A DNA stretch of 64,000 bases. Origin: Streptantibioticus ferralitis (GTDB taxonomy: Bacteria > Actinomycetota > Actinomycetes > Streptomycetales > Streptomycetaceae). The notes beneath the pieces were generated by a model that saw only the letters and a program-made list of their open reading frames with translations, was not told the origin of the DNA and made no database searches. Of this stretch, positions 50,789-59,326 are shown piece after piece. Location: positions 46,336 through 110,335 of the forward strand of contig NZ_JARHTQ010000025.1 of the NCBI RefSeq assembly GCF_029223525.1. Reading direction: 5' to 3'. Every line of letters starts with the position of its first letter. The stretch's first letter is position 1. The position numbers were made by a program, and so were the translations under genes.

Positions 50789-52590
50789 AGGCCGGGCAGG
50801 GGGAGGGCGGCCACGGCAGCGGGCCCGGGAAGCCGGTGCGGCTGCAGGTGCGAGGGCATCAGCGGCCACGCCAGCCTCGCGATGTGGGCAAGTTCGTCGC
50901 GGTAGTGCGGCAGTTGGGCCCGCAGACGGCGCTGCACGGCCCAAAACTTCTCCGCCTCCCCAGAGGTGTAGGGCCGACTCTGCTCGGCGAGCAGGGCACC
51001 GGCCGCACCAGTCGGCCGCGCCCAAGAGTCCTGTGGCGTGCGTTCGTTGCGGTAGACCACGGTCGTGTCCCGCCGCAGCACCATGACGGAGTCGGCCACC
51101 GGTACCTGTTCGGCGGCCGCCACCGCATCGGCAAGCGCCGAGAAGTGGCTGTCGTGCCCACCGGCGGTGGTGAACCGGGCAGGCCCTCCAAGCTGGCTCA
51201 CCTGGGCGTAGCGGTCGGCGGTGCCCTGCCGGGAGTCCGCCGCCCGCACCGCCAGGACCACCAACTCCACCCGGTAGCCCGCTTGCCGGTACAACATCGC
51301 CCCGGCGGTGAAGTGGTCCGCGTTGCCGGGGGCGATCTCGATGACTACGTCCCCGCGCCGTTCGCGCACGTAACCCTCGGCCATCGCTTGCCAGGCCCGG
51401 TAGTCGAAGCGGATCCGGGCACCGGCCGTGCGCGGCTCCTCGCTGAGCAACTGCAGGTAGTCCGGGTGGTAGGCCTTGAACGTATCGCCGCTGATCCGGG
51501 TCGCCCGGCCTCGCAACGCGCGACGCAGCAGCGGTGTCATCCCGGTCTTGCCGGCGCCAGGCTGGCCCATGACGTACACGACGACCGGCTTCTCCTGCGG
51601 CGTGATGCGGTCAAGGACGGACGGCACGATCAACTCGTCGAAGATCCAGCGATGCTCGGCGGCGGAGAGCCGGTGATAGTCGACCCCGGGCGCCTCCCGC
51701 CGGACCTGCGCGGTACGCCGGACCGGTTCGGCGAACGCGGCGGCCCGCTCGGCGTCACGCCGCACAGCCAAGGCCCAATCCTGCGGCAGCCGCGGATCGT
51801 GGGCGCGCCGGTCAGCGTCGGCGAGCTGCTGGCGAAAAGAACCGGTCTCCGCCGCGCTCCACGGGCGCAACCGCTCCGTGAGCACCGCATCGCGCGCGCC
51901 CGCAGGGCGCATCCACTGCCCGCCGACAGCGAGTTCATTGCTGTACACGACCTCGGCGCCGCGCCTCACGACGACGACCCGGTCGACCAGGCGCTCGGCC
52001 TCAATGTCCGCCAGGGTGGTGGGCAACGCTGCCGCGCAGGCGTCGTGGTTGTCCCAGGACACGTACCGGGCCCGGCCTTCGTCGGCGAGCCGCAGGTACC
52101 GGTCCAGCACACCGAGTTGGCTGACGGCCTCGGGCACGGCCAAGGCCACGACCTCAATCCGGTACCCGGCCTGGCGGTAGGCCGCCACCGCGCCCCGCCA
52201 CGCGGCCGGTTCGGCCAGGGCCTCCTCCACCACCACGTCGTACCGGCACGCGCGAGCATGGGCTTCAAGTTCGGCCTGCCAGCGATAGGTCTCCGGCCGC
52301 ACGCGCACCCCAGCCGTACGCACATCCTCCGTCAAGTAGGCGGCGTAGTGCGGATGGACGGCCTTGTAAGCGTCACGGTCCACCCGCACCGCACCACCAC
52401 GCCGCCCAAGGGCCGCGTGCACCAGATCCATCACGAAGCTCTTGCCGCTGCCGGCCTGCCCGAAGACGAACACCACCACCGGCCGCTGCTGGACCACAGC
52501 GCCCGCCGTCCACTCCGGCACGATCACACCGGTGAACACCTCGCGGTACTCCTCTGCCGACATCACCGGCCCGATGCCTTGCTCGGTCAC
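50740..52590 (-). CDS. Tandem zeta-toxin-like kinase (two domains)
   Basis: 616 residues made of two homologous halves. Half one has Walker A FGQAGSGKSFVMDL (44-51) and VRVDRDAYKAVHPHY; half two has Walker A MGQPGAGKTGMTPL (342-349) and RISGDTFKAYHPDY. Each is followed by a YDVVVE or GDVVIE strand and a RQAGYRIEVVALAV segment. Zeta toxins phosphorylate UDP-N-acetylglucosamine and block wall synthesis; both P-loops and the D-x-[FY]-[RK] region remain, so both may be active. GTG 52590 overlaps the upstream gene's TGA. No epsilon antitoxin is recognised. Confidence 0.82.
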   Translation of the reverse strand: MTEQGIGPVMSAEEYREVFTGVIVPEWTAGAVVQQRPVVVFVFGQAGSGKSFVMDLVHAALGRRGGAVRVDRDAYKAVHPHYAAYLTEDVRTAGVRVRPETYRWQAELEAHARACRYDVVVEEALAEPAAWRGAVAAYRQAGYRIEVVALAVPEAVSQLGVLDRYLRLADEGRARYVSWDNHDACAAALPTTLADIEAERLVDRVVVVRRGAEVVYSNELAVGGQWMRPAGARDAVLTERLRPWSAAETGSFRQQLADADRRAHDPRLPQDWALAVRRDAERAAAFAEPVRRTAQVRREAPGVDYHRLSAAEHRWIFDELIVPSVLDRITPQEKPVVVYVMGQPGAGKTGMTPLLRRALRGRATRISGDTFKAYHPDYLQLLSEEPRTAGARIRFDYRAWQAMAEGYVRERRGDVVIEIAPGNADHFTAGAMLYRQAGYRVELVVLAVRAADSRQGTADRYAQVSQLGGPARFTTAGGHDSHFSALADAVAAAEQVPVADSVMVLRRDTTVVYRNERTPQDSWARPTGAAGALLAEQSRPYTSGEAEKFWAVQRRLRAQLPHYRDELAHIARLAWPLMPSHLQPHRLPGPAAVAALPLPGLYDCGPESSSSFKRAA

Positions 52591-53108
52591 CGTTCCGCCC
52601 GGCGCGGTCCGTGCGCCTCGTACCAGTCCAGGAAGTCGGCGACGGAGCCGTCGAAGTCGTGCCGGATGAGCTGGAGTACGGCTCGCTGGTCGTGCCCCGG
52701 CCGCCACGTACCCCTGGTCCCCTCACCACAGCCGCACCGGCACGTACCCGGGTCATCGACGTAAGTGACCGCGCTACGCGTCGCCGACGGGGTGGGATCC
52801 GGCTGTCCCACCCACTGGTCATACACCGGGTCCCCGGGCCCAAGGATTGTGCCGGAGAACGCGCGGCGTCCCCGCTCGTCCGTCGCCCATTCCTCGATCG
52901 CGATGGCCATCACCACGAGCCCGGTGTCGCGGCTGACCACGACAGCGAAGCGCTGTGCCAGCGCGTGCTCGGCCAGCACCCACCAACCGCGGGCGGCGTC
53001 ATAGACCTGCTGGGGCAGCATGGTCGCGTCGTGTCCGCGTAGTTGGCGGGGGAGGAAGGGGTGGTTGTCGGGCTCGTAGACACGGGCCCCGGGACGGATC
53101 CGCAGCAC
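52587..53108 (-). CDS. Hypothetical protein coupled to the zeta-like gene
   Basis: 173 residues; GTG 53108 has aggag 6 nt upstream and opens VLRIRPGARVYEPDNHPFLP. The middle SRDTGLVVMAIAIEEWATDE is beta-rich; the end has CRCGCGEGTRGTWRPGHDQR then FLDWYEAHGPRRAER. The Cys group may hold zinc. Coupled by 4 nt to the tandem zeta gene, so it might be its antitoxin or adaptor. It is unlike epsilon. Confidence 0.66.
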   Translation of the reverse strand: MLRIRPGARVYEPDNHPFLPRQLRGHDATMLPQQVYDAARGWWVLAEHALAQRFAVVVSRDTGLVVMAIAIEEWATDERGRRAFSGTILGPGDPVYDQWVGQPDPTPSATRSAVTYVDDPGTCRCGCGEGTRGTWRPGHDQRAVLQLIRHDFDGSVADFLDWYEAHGPRRAER

Positions 53109-53336
53109 GTTGCGCTCCTGGTTCTCGGGCGGTTGCCCCTCACCCTAGCCAACGATCAGCATACTGGTCCAGTGATTGTAAAAACGGATAGAAGACCAGT
53201 TGAAAGTTCGTTCTTGCGGCCCGCGGGCCCGCACCGACAGCCCCACCGTCCGGTCCTGGGCTGCCGATTGAGTGGAAGACCAGGTCACCTGACGGGGCGC
53301 CGACGGGCGGCTACGGTGACCGCCGTGGTCAGGAAC

Positions 53337-54203
53337 ATGCTGAAGCGGTTCGGGATGCCCGGTGTCGTACTGCTCGTCACCGCAGCGGTGGTGACGGTCC
53401 GCCAGTTTCGAGAGGTGTCGCTCGCCGAGGTGCTGGTGGCGGCGGTCATCGCCGCCGCGCTGCGGGCCGGGCTGGGCTTCGGCGTGCTGTCGGAGGCGAC
53501 GTTCCGGGGCATTGTGCGGCAGGACATGACCTGGGAGGTCTACCGGCAGCAGGCATGGGAGCCGAGCCAGGCCGATATGGCGGCTGAGGCGGAGCAGATG
53601 CGCCGGGTCGACGCCCGGGTGACCGCGTTCGCCGACGAGTACGGCATGGAGAGGATCTCGCTGGCAGTGGCCGGCGCCCATCTGGGATGGTGGGGCGCCG
53701 CCGAATCCATCCGTCCGGACAGGGCACACGCGCACATCGAACTGGGGCATTTCTGGTTCTTCCCCGAGGGTCTCACGAGCCTGCCGCACATCGTGGAGCA
53801 CGAGCTGGCCCACATCCAGCGTCGTGACACCCGCACGCACGAGGTGACGGCGGCGTGCGCCGTAGCGCTCACCGTGCTCTGGGCCGGGCTGCTGCCGTAT
53901 GCGTACGCGGCCGTCGCGATCGCCGCCACCGCCCTTGCCGTGACGGCCTGTTCATGGTGGGCCGAACTGGCCTGCGACACGATCGCCGCCCGCCAGTGCG
54001 GCCGCCCGGCTGCACTGGCCGCGCTCAGCTACATGCTGGGTGAAGCCCAGGCGCTGCCGGGGTGGGCGCGCCTGCTCCACACCGCGACCATGCTGCGCAG
54101 CCATCCGCCGACGCGGCTGCGCCTGTGGTGGGTTCGCCGCATCCCGTCCGTCCCCGCCTCCCTGGGGGAGGCTCCCACTGCGGGGTGGGGCATCGGCTGC
54201 TGA
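53337..54203 (+). CDS. Membrane metallopeptidase (M48/M56-like)
   Basis: 288 residues. A transmembrane helix at 8-21 and a second at about 29-48; the zinc motif HELAH at 155-159 (HIVEHELAHIQRRDT) in the usual setting after a hydrophobic helix; helices at about 170-210 follow; a second conserved WAELACDTIAA with the downstream Glu-x3-Asp typical of M48 peptidases. The catalytic site faces the cytosol or membrane. ATG 53337 is chosen; GTGs at 53316 and 53325 are in frame. The upstream 100 bases are AT-rich and probably hold the promoter. No BlaI-type repressor is near. Confidence 0.8.
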   Translation: MLKRFGMPGVVLLVTAAVVTVRQFREVSLAEVLVAAVIAAALRAGLGFGVLSEATFRGIVRQDMTWEVYRQQAWEPSQADMAAEAEQMRRVDARVTAFADEYGMERISLAVAGAHLGWWGAAESIRPDRAHAHIELGHFWFFPEGLTSLPHIVEHELAHIQRRDTRTHEVTAACAVALTVLWAGLLPYAYAAVAIAATALAVTACSWWAELACDTIAARQCGRPAALAALSYMLGEAQALPGWARLLHTATMLRSHPPTRLRLWWVRRIPSVPASLGEAPTAGWGIGC

Positions 54204-54436
54204 CCGTCGGCAGCGCGTCCAGAGAGCTCGCCAAAGATCGGTCGGCCGCACCGCCGCGACGAACGTGGCACGCGGCGGGTCATGGGCGTTGATGCCCCGG
54301 GCGGTCCACTGCACATATCCGTGCTGGCCGACGGAGCCATGGAACTCGTCGGCCCTGCAGAGATCGTCGCCCAGGGGACCGTCAACCTCCCCCGCAGCGA
54401 CCGGGTCTTGTGAAGGCCGCCAGGTTCTCCGGCTGG

Positions 54437-54712
54437 TCAGCCCTGTGGGGTGGCGGGCCAGTGCTGGACGCGCAGGATGAAGATCGTGGTGAAGCGGCGG
54501 TGCTCTTGGTACCAGACGATCAAGCGGCCTTCCGCGTGGTCCAGGAGCCGGGAGACTCCCGACTCCTCGGCCGGCGGATCACCGAGGTACTTCACCGCGG
54601 CGGCATCGGCCAGGCGCTGTGCCAGGCGCTCGACGTCACTGCGGACATCTGGGTCCAGGCCGCCGACGACGTGCGCCGCATCGGGCAGGTACTCCCAGGT
54701 CCAGTCGCTCAC
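54437..54712 (-). CDS. RelE/ParE-like toxin
   Basis: 91 residues, GTG 54712 overlapping the partner's stop by 4 nt. AAAVKYLGDPPAEESGVSRL, then GRLIVWYQEHRRFTTIFILR gives the two-helix plus beta-sheet pattern of RelE/ParE proteins with a basic patch. RelE types cut mRNA in the ribosome and ParE types poison gyrase; which applies is not clear. The upstream gene is the likely antitoxin. Confidence 0.7.
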   Translation of the reverse strand: MSDWTWEYLPDAAHVVGGLDPDVRSDVERLAQRLADAAAVKYLGDPPAEESGVSRLLDHAEGRLIVWYQEHRRFTTIFILRVQHWPATPQG

Positions 54713-55074
54713 GCGGCGATCTCGCGGCGCGCCTCATCCAACAGGACCGCGATCTGGGCCGATGCCTCCCGGGCCGCATCCAGCGTGTCTGCCTGCGCCA
54801 CCTGCCGCTCTAGTTCGGCCAGCCGTGCCGCACGCTGAGGGGACCGGCGCAGCGCCACGAAGACGCCCCAGCGGTGCAGAAAGGTGTGCATGGGCACGGT
54901 GCTGTCGGTCTGGACCGCTTCCTCCCACGCAGTGTGGAACTCGGCTTCGAAGCGGACCGCGGCGGCGAGGTCGAGGGTGCGCACGGCAGCCCGCAACGCC
55001 TGCTCCGTCAACGGCGGCATCGCGATCAGCGCCTCACCCAATGGCTCCGGATGCCGGTCGGGCTGGCTGCTCAT
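54709..55074 (-). CDS. DUF6247-like antitoxin
   Basis: 121 residues. PLTEQALRAAVRTLDLAAAV, RFEAEFHTAWEEAVQTDSTV, PMHTFLHRWGVFVALRRSPQ match the pattern I know for actinomycete DUF6247 proteins, which usually precede a RelE-like gene. The helical C-terminus (LEDAAREASAQIAVLLDEAR-like stretch) could wrap the toxin. Coupled by GTGA to the toxin gene. Confidence 0.65.
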   Translation of the reverse strand: MSSQPDRHPEPLGEALIAMPPLTEQALRAAVRTLDLAAAVRFEAEFHTAWEEAVQTDSTVPMHTFLHRWGVFVALRRSPQRAARLAELERQVAQADTLDAAREASAQIAVLLDEARREIAA

Positions 55075-55313
55075 GCACCGCTCCCTGTCCCTATCTCGTC
55101 GGCTGCTGCCGGGCGGCGGTCACCGCCGCGCCCCAGTCTGCCGCACACCCGGCGCGAAGTCCCGGCATAGTCGGGAAGCCATCGCTACGCCGCCAGAACC
55201 CGCAGGCCACTGGATTGGAGGCCTGAGCCCGACCGTCGCCGCGGCCTTTGTGTTTCTGGCGTGCCGGGGACCGGCGCAGGGGAGTCGGCGCACAGCAGGG
55301 CTGCAAAATGTAT

Positions 55314-55352
55314 GCCTAGCGTCTGTCTAATCTTCGCCCATTGCACGCCTAG
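55314..55352 (+). promoter_or_regulatory. Paired GCCTAG boxes before the Tap-like gene
   Basis: TATGCCTAGCGT at 55311-55322 and ACGCCTAGTGT at 55345-55355 share GCCTAG-N-GT and are 33 bases apart, about three helical turns. They end 17 bases before the ATG at 55372, in a lower-GC promoter zone. Likely autoregulation by the encoded helix-turn-helix protein. Confidence 0.5.
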
Positions 55353-55371
55353 TGTGGTGTAGGTTTGGGGT

Positions 55372-56928
55372 ATGAGTGATGGCCAGTTCGACAGTGTGGA
55401 AGCGTTGCTGGAGGAAGCGCGGTTGACGGCGTGGATGCCGACGCCGGCCGAGCGCTTGCGGCTGCGCCAGGCGGCCGGCCTCTCGCGTGCCCAGGTGGCC
55501 GCGGCGGTGGGTGTCGGTCGGCAGACGGTCGCCAACTGGGAGTCGGGTGACACCGATCCGCAGCCGCCAGGGCGCGTCAAATACCTGCGCCTCCTGGAAG
55601 GTCTTGCCCAGCTCCACCCCGCCCCCACGCAGGCACCCGCGGAAACCGCCGCCTCGGCGGCGCCTTCGGCTGCGTTTACCGCGCCCCAGAGTGCCTGGGG
55701 CTCCGACGGCCTGGCCGTGCAGGGCGAACCCGCCCCGTGCGTGCGCTGCGGCGTCGTGACGCCTTACAAGGCCACCGACGGCCGCTCCCTGCACGTCGGC
55801 GGCATGTGCCAGCCTCCTGCCGCCCCGCCAGCCGAACAACCCGCCAACGCCTCCGCCACGCCCTCGGCCCCGACCTCGGCCGCTGCGGCCTCACCCGTAC
55901 CGGCGCCGGTGCCCTCGCGGCCGCAGCGCCGAGCCAAGTCGGCGGCCCGCGCCCAAGCGGAGACCACCGGCCTGATCGCCCGCGCCGTACACGAAGAGCT
56001 GGAGCGCGCCGAGGGCGACGCCGACGCCGCACTTCAGGCTCTGATCAAGCGAGCCATCCCGGACGTCATGCGCCTGTTCGACGAGACCCGCGCCACCGCC
56101 CGCTACACCTACACGGCCTACCCCGCGCTGCCCGACATCCTCAAGAAGCCCTCGAAGAAGGAACCGGACCAGATCTGGGAGGCCCGCCCCAACTTCCACC
56201 ACCCCGGCTACTCCCTCAAGACATCCGGCAGCATCAAGGTCACCGCCTTGGATGCCAACGCGGCCTACCTGTCCGCCCTCAAGTGCTGGTTGCCGATCGG
56301 GAAGTTGGAGCACTCCACCGGCAGCGACGGCGTGGACCCCAAGCGCTCCGGAGTCCACCTGATCACCCCTGCCGAATGGCGCCACCCGCGCTTGCCCGAC
56401 CCGCTCGGTGACCGCGACGAGCCCGGTGCCCTGTGGGTCACCGACGCCACCTTGCGCCTCCTGCTGCGCCTTTCCGGGCCGAAATTCGGGCTTCTCGACG
56501 CGCCCGTAATTCACGAGTCGTGGACGTCCGGCGCGACAGAGAATTTCCTGGACGCCCTGCGAAAGACCCTCACGGCGGCGCGGGAGACGGCTATCACCGA
56601 GGATGACACCATCACCGAGGAATACATCAAAGCGATGTATTCGAAGTTCATTTCCACGATGGGTGAGTCGATTTATAACCGCGACATCGAGCGCCCGGAC
56701 TGGATGCACATCATCCACAGCCAGGCGTACGCCAACCTGTGGGGCAAGGCGTACAAGGCCCACCAGGGCGGCTTGGACGTCATCGCCATGATGGGCACCG
56801 ACGAGCTGCACGTCACCGGCGACTGGCGCCAGGTCTTCCCCGAAGGACGCGGCGTCACCCAGATGAAGATCAAGTACAGCGACGCCAAGGCATCCGGTGA
56901 GTACACCGTCGGTACGGTGGCCCGCTGA
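55372..56928 (+). CDS. Telomere-associated (Tap-like) protein
   Basis: 518 residues. An XRE helix-turn-helix at about 22-55 (ERLRLRQAAGLSRAQVAAAV then GRQTVANWESG) is followed by a CxxC-containing segment (CVRCGVVTPYKATDG), an Ala/Pro linker, and a large domain with KVTALDANAAYLSALKCWLP, which recalls a polymerase- or exonuclease-like DxN motif, and FLDALRKTLTAARETAITED. Tap proteins of Streptomyces bind telomeric 3' overhangs and position the terminal protein; this one is shorter and diverged from the archetype. Coupled to the next gene by a 1-base TGATG overlap. Confidence 0.66.
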   Translation: MSDGQFDSVEALLEEARLTAWMPTPAERLRLRQAAGLSRAQVAAAVGVGRQTVANWESGDTDPQPPGRVKYLRLLEGLAQLHPAPTQAPAETAASAAPSAAFTAPQSAWGSDGLAVQGEPAPCVRCGVVTPYKATDGRSLHVGGMCQPPAAPPAEQPANASATPSAPTSAAAASPVPAPVPSRPQRRAKSAARAQAETTGLIARAVHEELERAEGDADAALQALIKRAIPDVMRLFDETRATARYTYTAYPALPDILKKPSKKEPDQIWEARPNFHHPGYSLKTSGSIKVTALDANAAYLSALKCWLPIGKLEHSTGSDGVDPKRSGVHLITPAEWRHPRLPDPLGDRDEPGALWVTDATLRLLLRLSGPKFGLLDAPVIHESWTSGATENFLDALRKTLTAARETAITEDDTITEEYIKAMYSKFISTMGESIYNRDIERPDWMHIIHSQAYANLWGKAYKAHQGGLDVIAMMGTDELHVTGDWRQVFPEGRGVTQMKIKYSDAKASGEYTVGTVAR

Positions 56929-57530
56929 TGGCCGGCTCCAGCGGCCGCTGGCGAAACATCGGCCACTACAACGCCCGAGGCATCCACGGGGGGCGGGCCC
57001 TGGCCGAGGGCATCGACAAAATGGTGACGGGCATCGAGTCCCCCGTCGACTCCGAGCGCGGGCTTGCTGCCCGACTGCGCTACCTGACCGCCTCCGACGC
57101 CGGCTACGAAGCCATGGACCGCGCAGGCGTCCACGTCCGCCCCCGCACCCTGATCGCGTGGCTGGCCGAGGAACAAACGCCCAGCAAAGCCAACCTCACC
57201 CGCCTCGACGCTGCCTACTGGGAACTGCGCCGCCGTAACGTGGTCGCCGACCTCAAGCGCCGGCTCAACAAGGGCGGCCGCGGCACCCGCATCGAGATCG
57301 ACCCGGTCGACCAATCCCGCGTCCACAGTCGCCATCGGCGCGATCTGGAGCGTGGTCTGGAAACCCGCGTCATCAACGTGCGGGGCAATGTGTGGGACCG
57401 TGCCGTCGACGCCTGGATCGCCGGCAACGAGCCAGAGCTGGAAGCAATCTGGGACGAGATCATCCAAGGCGCCCTGGGAACCGACTGGGACGCCTACACC
57501 TACGTCTCCTCCGTCGGCTGGGCAGCCTGA
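56928..57530 (+). CDS. Terminal-protein (Tpg-like) protein
   Basis: 200 residues. LAARLRYLTASDAGYEAMDR, VRPRTLIAWLAEEQTPSKAN and ARYWELRRRNV-like helices make a helix-turn-helix, followed by a basic stretch (DLKRRLNKGGRGTRIEIDPV). The layout of HTH then RxRIEI.. and a beta-rich end parallels Tpg, the protein linked to the 5' ends of Streptomyces linear DNA that primes end patching. A Ser, Thr or Tyr would carry the DNA; I cannot tell which. Diverged from archetypal Tpg, as SCP1-type terminal proteins are. Confidence 0.6.
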   Translation: MAGSSGRWRNIGHYNARGIHGGRALAEGIDKMVTGIESPVDSERGLAARLRYLTASDAGYEAMDRAGVHVRPRTLIAWLAEEQTPSKANLTRLDAAYWELRRRNVVADLKRRLNKGGRGTRIEIDPVDQSRVHSRHRRDLERGLETRVINVRGNVWDRAVDAWIAGNEPELEAIWDEIIQGALGTDWDAYTYVSSVGWAA

Positions 57531-57531
57531 C

Positions 57532-57570
57532 CTGCTGGTCGGTAGGTGCGCCGCACCTACCGACCAGCAG
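57532..57570 (+). terminator. Terminator of the terminal-protein operon
   Basis: A perfect 19-bp inverted repeat (57532-57550 with 57552-57570) around a single base, 2 bases after the Tpg-like stop. Confidence 0.75.
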
Positions 57571-57630
57571 ACACCCCGCGCTCCCGCCCCGTCATAAGCG
57601 ACTGCCCCAGCCTGTCCGCCACTTCGTGAC

Positions 57631-57834
57631 CTACCCGAAGTGCCCCCAATGCACCGCGATGATCAGCAGCACACCCGCCGCGGCGAACGCGGTCCCGGCG
57701 ACGATCGTTCGGGCCGTCGGATGCCGCATCTTCGGGATCTGCGCCGCCGCCAACCAGATGCCGCCGAAGACCAGCAGCAGGCCGGCGATCTCGGCGAGGA
57801 GGAGGCCGGTGTGATGCATCAAAGCAAGGCCCAT
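57631..57834 (-). CDS. Small two-helix membrane protein
   Basis: 67 residues: MGLALMHHTGLLLAEIAGLL, then LVFGGIWLAAAQIPK and TIVAGTAFAAAGVLLIIAVH, two transmembrane helices joined by a basic loop (KMRHPTAR). The start is uncertain (57834 or 57819). Function unknown; convergent with the terminal-protein operon. Confidence 0.55.
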   Translation of the reverse strand: MGLALMHHTGLLLAEIAGLLLVFGGIWLAAAQIPKMRHPTARTIVAGTAFAAAGVLLIIAVHWGHFG

Positions 57835-58028
57835 GCCCGGAATCGTCCCGCGCTGGCGCGTCGGCGTCGAGGAGGTAGGCCCACCGACACAGGAGTAGAT
57901 CAAAGCGCGCTCACAGTCTGTTTTCCCAGGTAAACACGCTGTGCTGCGGGTGTGAGGCGATGACTGCGGCCGTATTTCCGCACCATCGCGCCCCGGGGGC
58001 AGGCTGGAGGAGTGGGAGAGAGGTCGGC

Positions 58029-58697
58029 ATGCGTGTCCCGGACATCCGGATCGGCGAGACCTACCAGGTGAAGGTCCCTCAGAGGCTTCCGCCCGCCCTG
58101 CGCCGCCCTCCGCAGACCGAGAGGGAGTTCATCGCCTACATGCGACTGCCCCGGCACTGTGGTCACCGCTTCGAACTCACCGTCACCGACCTCGATGCCG
58201 AGAACGCCACCGTCGACGGTTACGAGACCGCCACCACCAACCGCACCACCGTGCCGCTCACCCCCGAGCAGGCCGAGGCGCTCGGCCTGCCCACCGGCTC
58301 CGCGTACGAGATCGACGGCTTCGTCACCGACACCGACGGCAACGAAGCCACGTTCACCGTCACCGTCGCCTACACCAGCCTGCCCGCCATCTGGCTGCGC
58401 CCCCTGGCCGAACCCGTCCCCATCGCCCCCAGTAGCGCACGCTTCTACCGCGCACGGATCCGCAAGAAGGCCACCGGTCTGTCCGCCGACGATGTCGACC
58501 GCGCCGCCGACGAAGCACAGGAACACGAACGCGAACTCGCCGGGCAGGCACTCGACAGCTACCAGGCCGAGGAATGGCTGCGCACCGCAGAGGTCGAACA
58601 CCACGAATGGCGCCGGATATCGTCGCTTATGACGGAAACGGGGATGGTGACGTACGACCCCAGCAAAGACCCGCAAGGCGCCGAAACGGATCCCTGA
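58029..58697 (+). CDS. Hypothetical protein
   Basis: 222 residues; ATG 58029 with gagagg 6 nt upstream. The N-terminal half is beta-rich (GETYQVKVPQRLPPALRRPP, GHRFELTVTDLDAENATVDG), the C-terminal half helical (DDVDRAADEAQEHERELAGQ). No membrane segment. Not recognised. Confidence 0.66.
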   Translation: MRVPDIRIGETYQVKVPQRLPPALRRPPQTEREFIAYMRLPRHCGHRFELTVTDLDAENATVDGYETATTNRTTVPLTPEQAEALGLPTGSAYEIDGFVTDTDGNEATFTVTVAYTSLPAIWLRPLAEPVPIAPSSARFYRARIRKKATGLSADDVDRAADEAQEHERELAGQALDSYQAEEWLRTAEVEHHEWRRISSLMTETGMVTYDPSKDPQGAETDP

Positions 58698-58847
58698 ATC
58701 CGAAACCCTGTCGACTCCGAGGCCACGGTGTGCTGGGACGCTGGCAGATGAGGGGACGCCCGGCCAGGGCCTGCGCCAGCCCCAGTCCGGTACCGAATGC
58801 GTCGTCGGCCGTTGGACACGGTAAACCGTCCGACGAAGGAGAATGCC

Positions 58848-59009
58848 GTGCCCGACCCTCGCACCTTTCAGATCCCCACTGACCTCGACCGCCGCCACCC
58901 CAAAGAGATCACCGAGTGGATGAGCAGCGTGGAGGATGACGAGACGATCTCGGACGCCGACGTCTTCCGCGCCCGAGAAGCCGTCACCCACGCCCTCGGG
59001 ATCGACTGA
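58848..59009 (+). CDS. Small acidic protein (53 aa)
   Basis: VPDPRTFQIPTDLDRRHPKE.. then DETISDADVFRAREAVTHAL; 53 residues, GTG with aaggaga 6 nt upstream. Probably a helical adaptor. A 13-bp hairpin follows its stop by 24 bases. Confidence 0.58.
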   Translation: MPDPRTFQIPTDLDRRHPKEITEWMSSVEDDETISDADVFRAREAVTHALGID

Positions 59010-59033
59010 CCGAGGCCCACGGCACCCGATGGC

Positions 59034-59214
59034 GTCGTGCTGCTGCACCGAGCAGCAGCACGACGCGTTGCAGCAGCACGCTGCGCCCGTACTCCCCTTG
59101 CTGCTCATGGTCCTGCCGCTCGAAAGTGCAGCGCAGCATTTGCACGCCCCAGGCGGCACACGGCTGCTGCGCGTGCAGCAGGCTGGCCTGGTGGAGCAGC
59201 AGCTCGGTGCAGCA
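59034..59214. repeat. Cluster of GCAGCA/TGCTGC hexamers and hairpins
   Basis: About a dozen GCAGCA or TGCTGC hexamers lie in 180 bases, starting with a perfect 13-bp hairpin (GTCGTGCTGCTGC 59034-59046 with 59052-59064) and including CTGCTGC..GCAGCAG at 59164-59181. The open frames crossing it are Gln-, Cys- or Leu-rich and unlikely to be genes. The first hairpin can end the 58848 gene's transcript; the others may be a binding array. Confidence 0.5.
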
Positions 59215-59326
59215 ACCGCCTGGCTCCTGCCATGGCAGTGGCGGGTTTTCCCCGGTGTGGTCTCCGACCTTCGGACCGGGCTATACCGTTGTGGGACACG
59301 CCAGTTCTGCCCTTACGGAGCCCTCG

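Noticed and set aside
49675..52764. A 1029-codon plus-strand frame across the STAND and zeta-like genes
   Set aside because: Composition is that of an antisense shadow; motifs lie on the minus strand.
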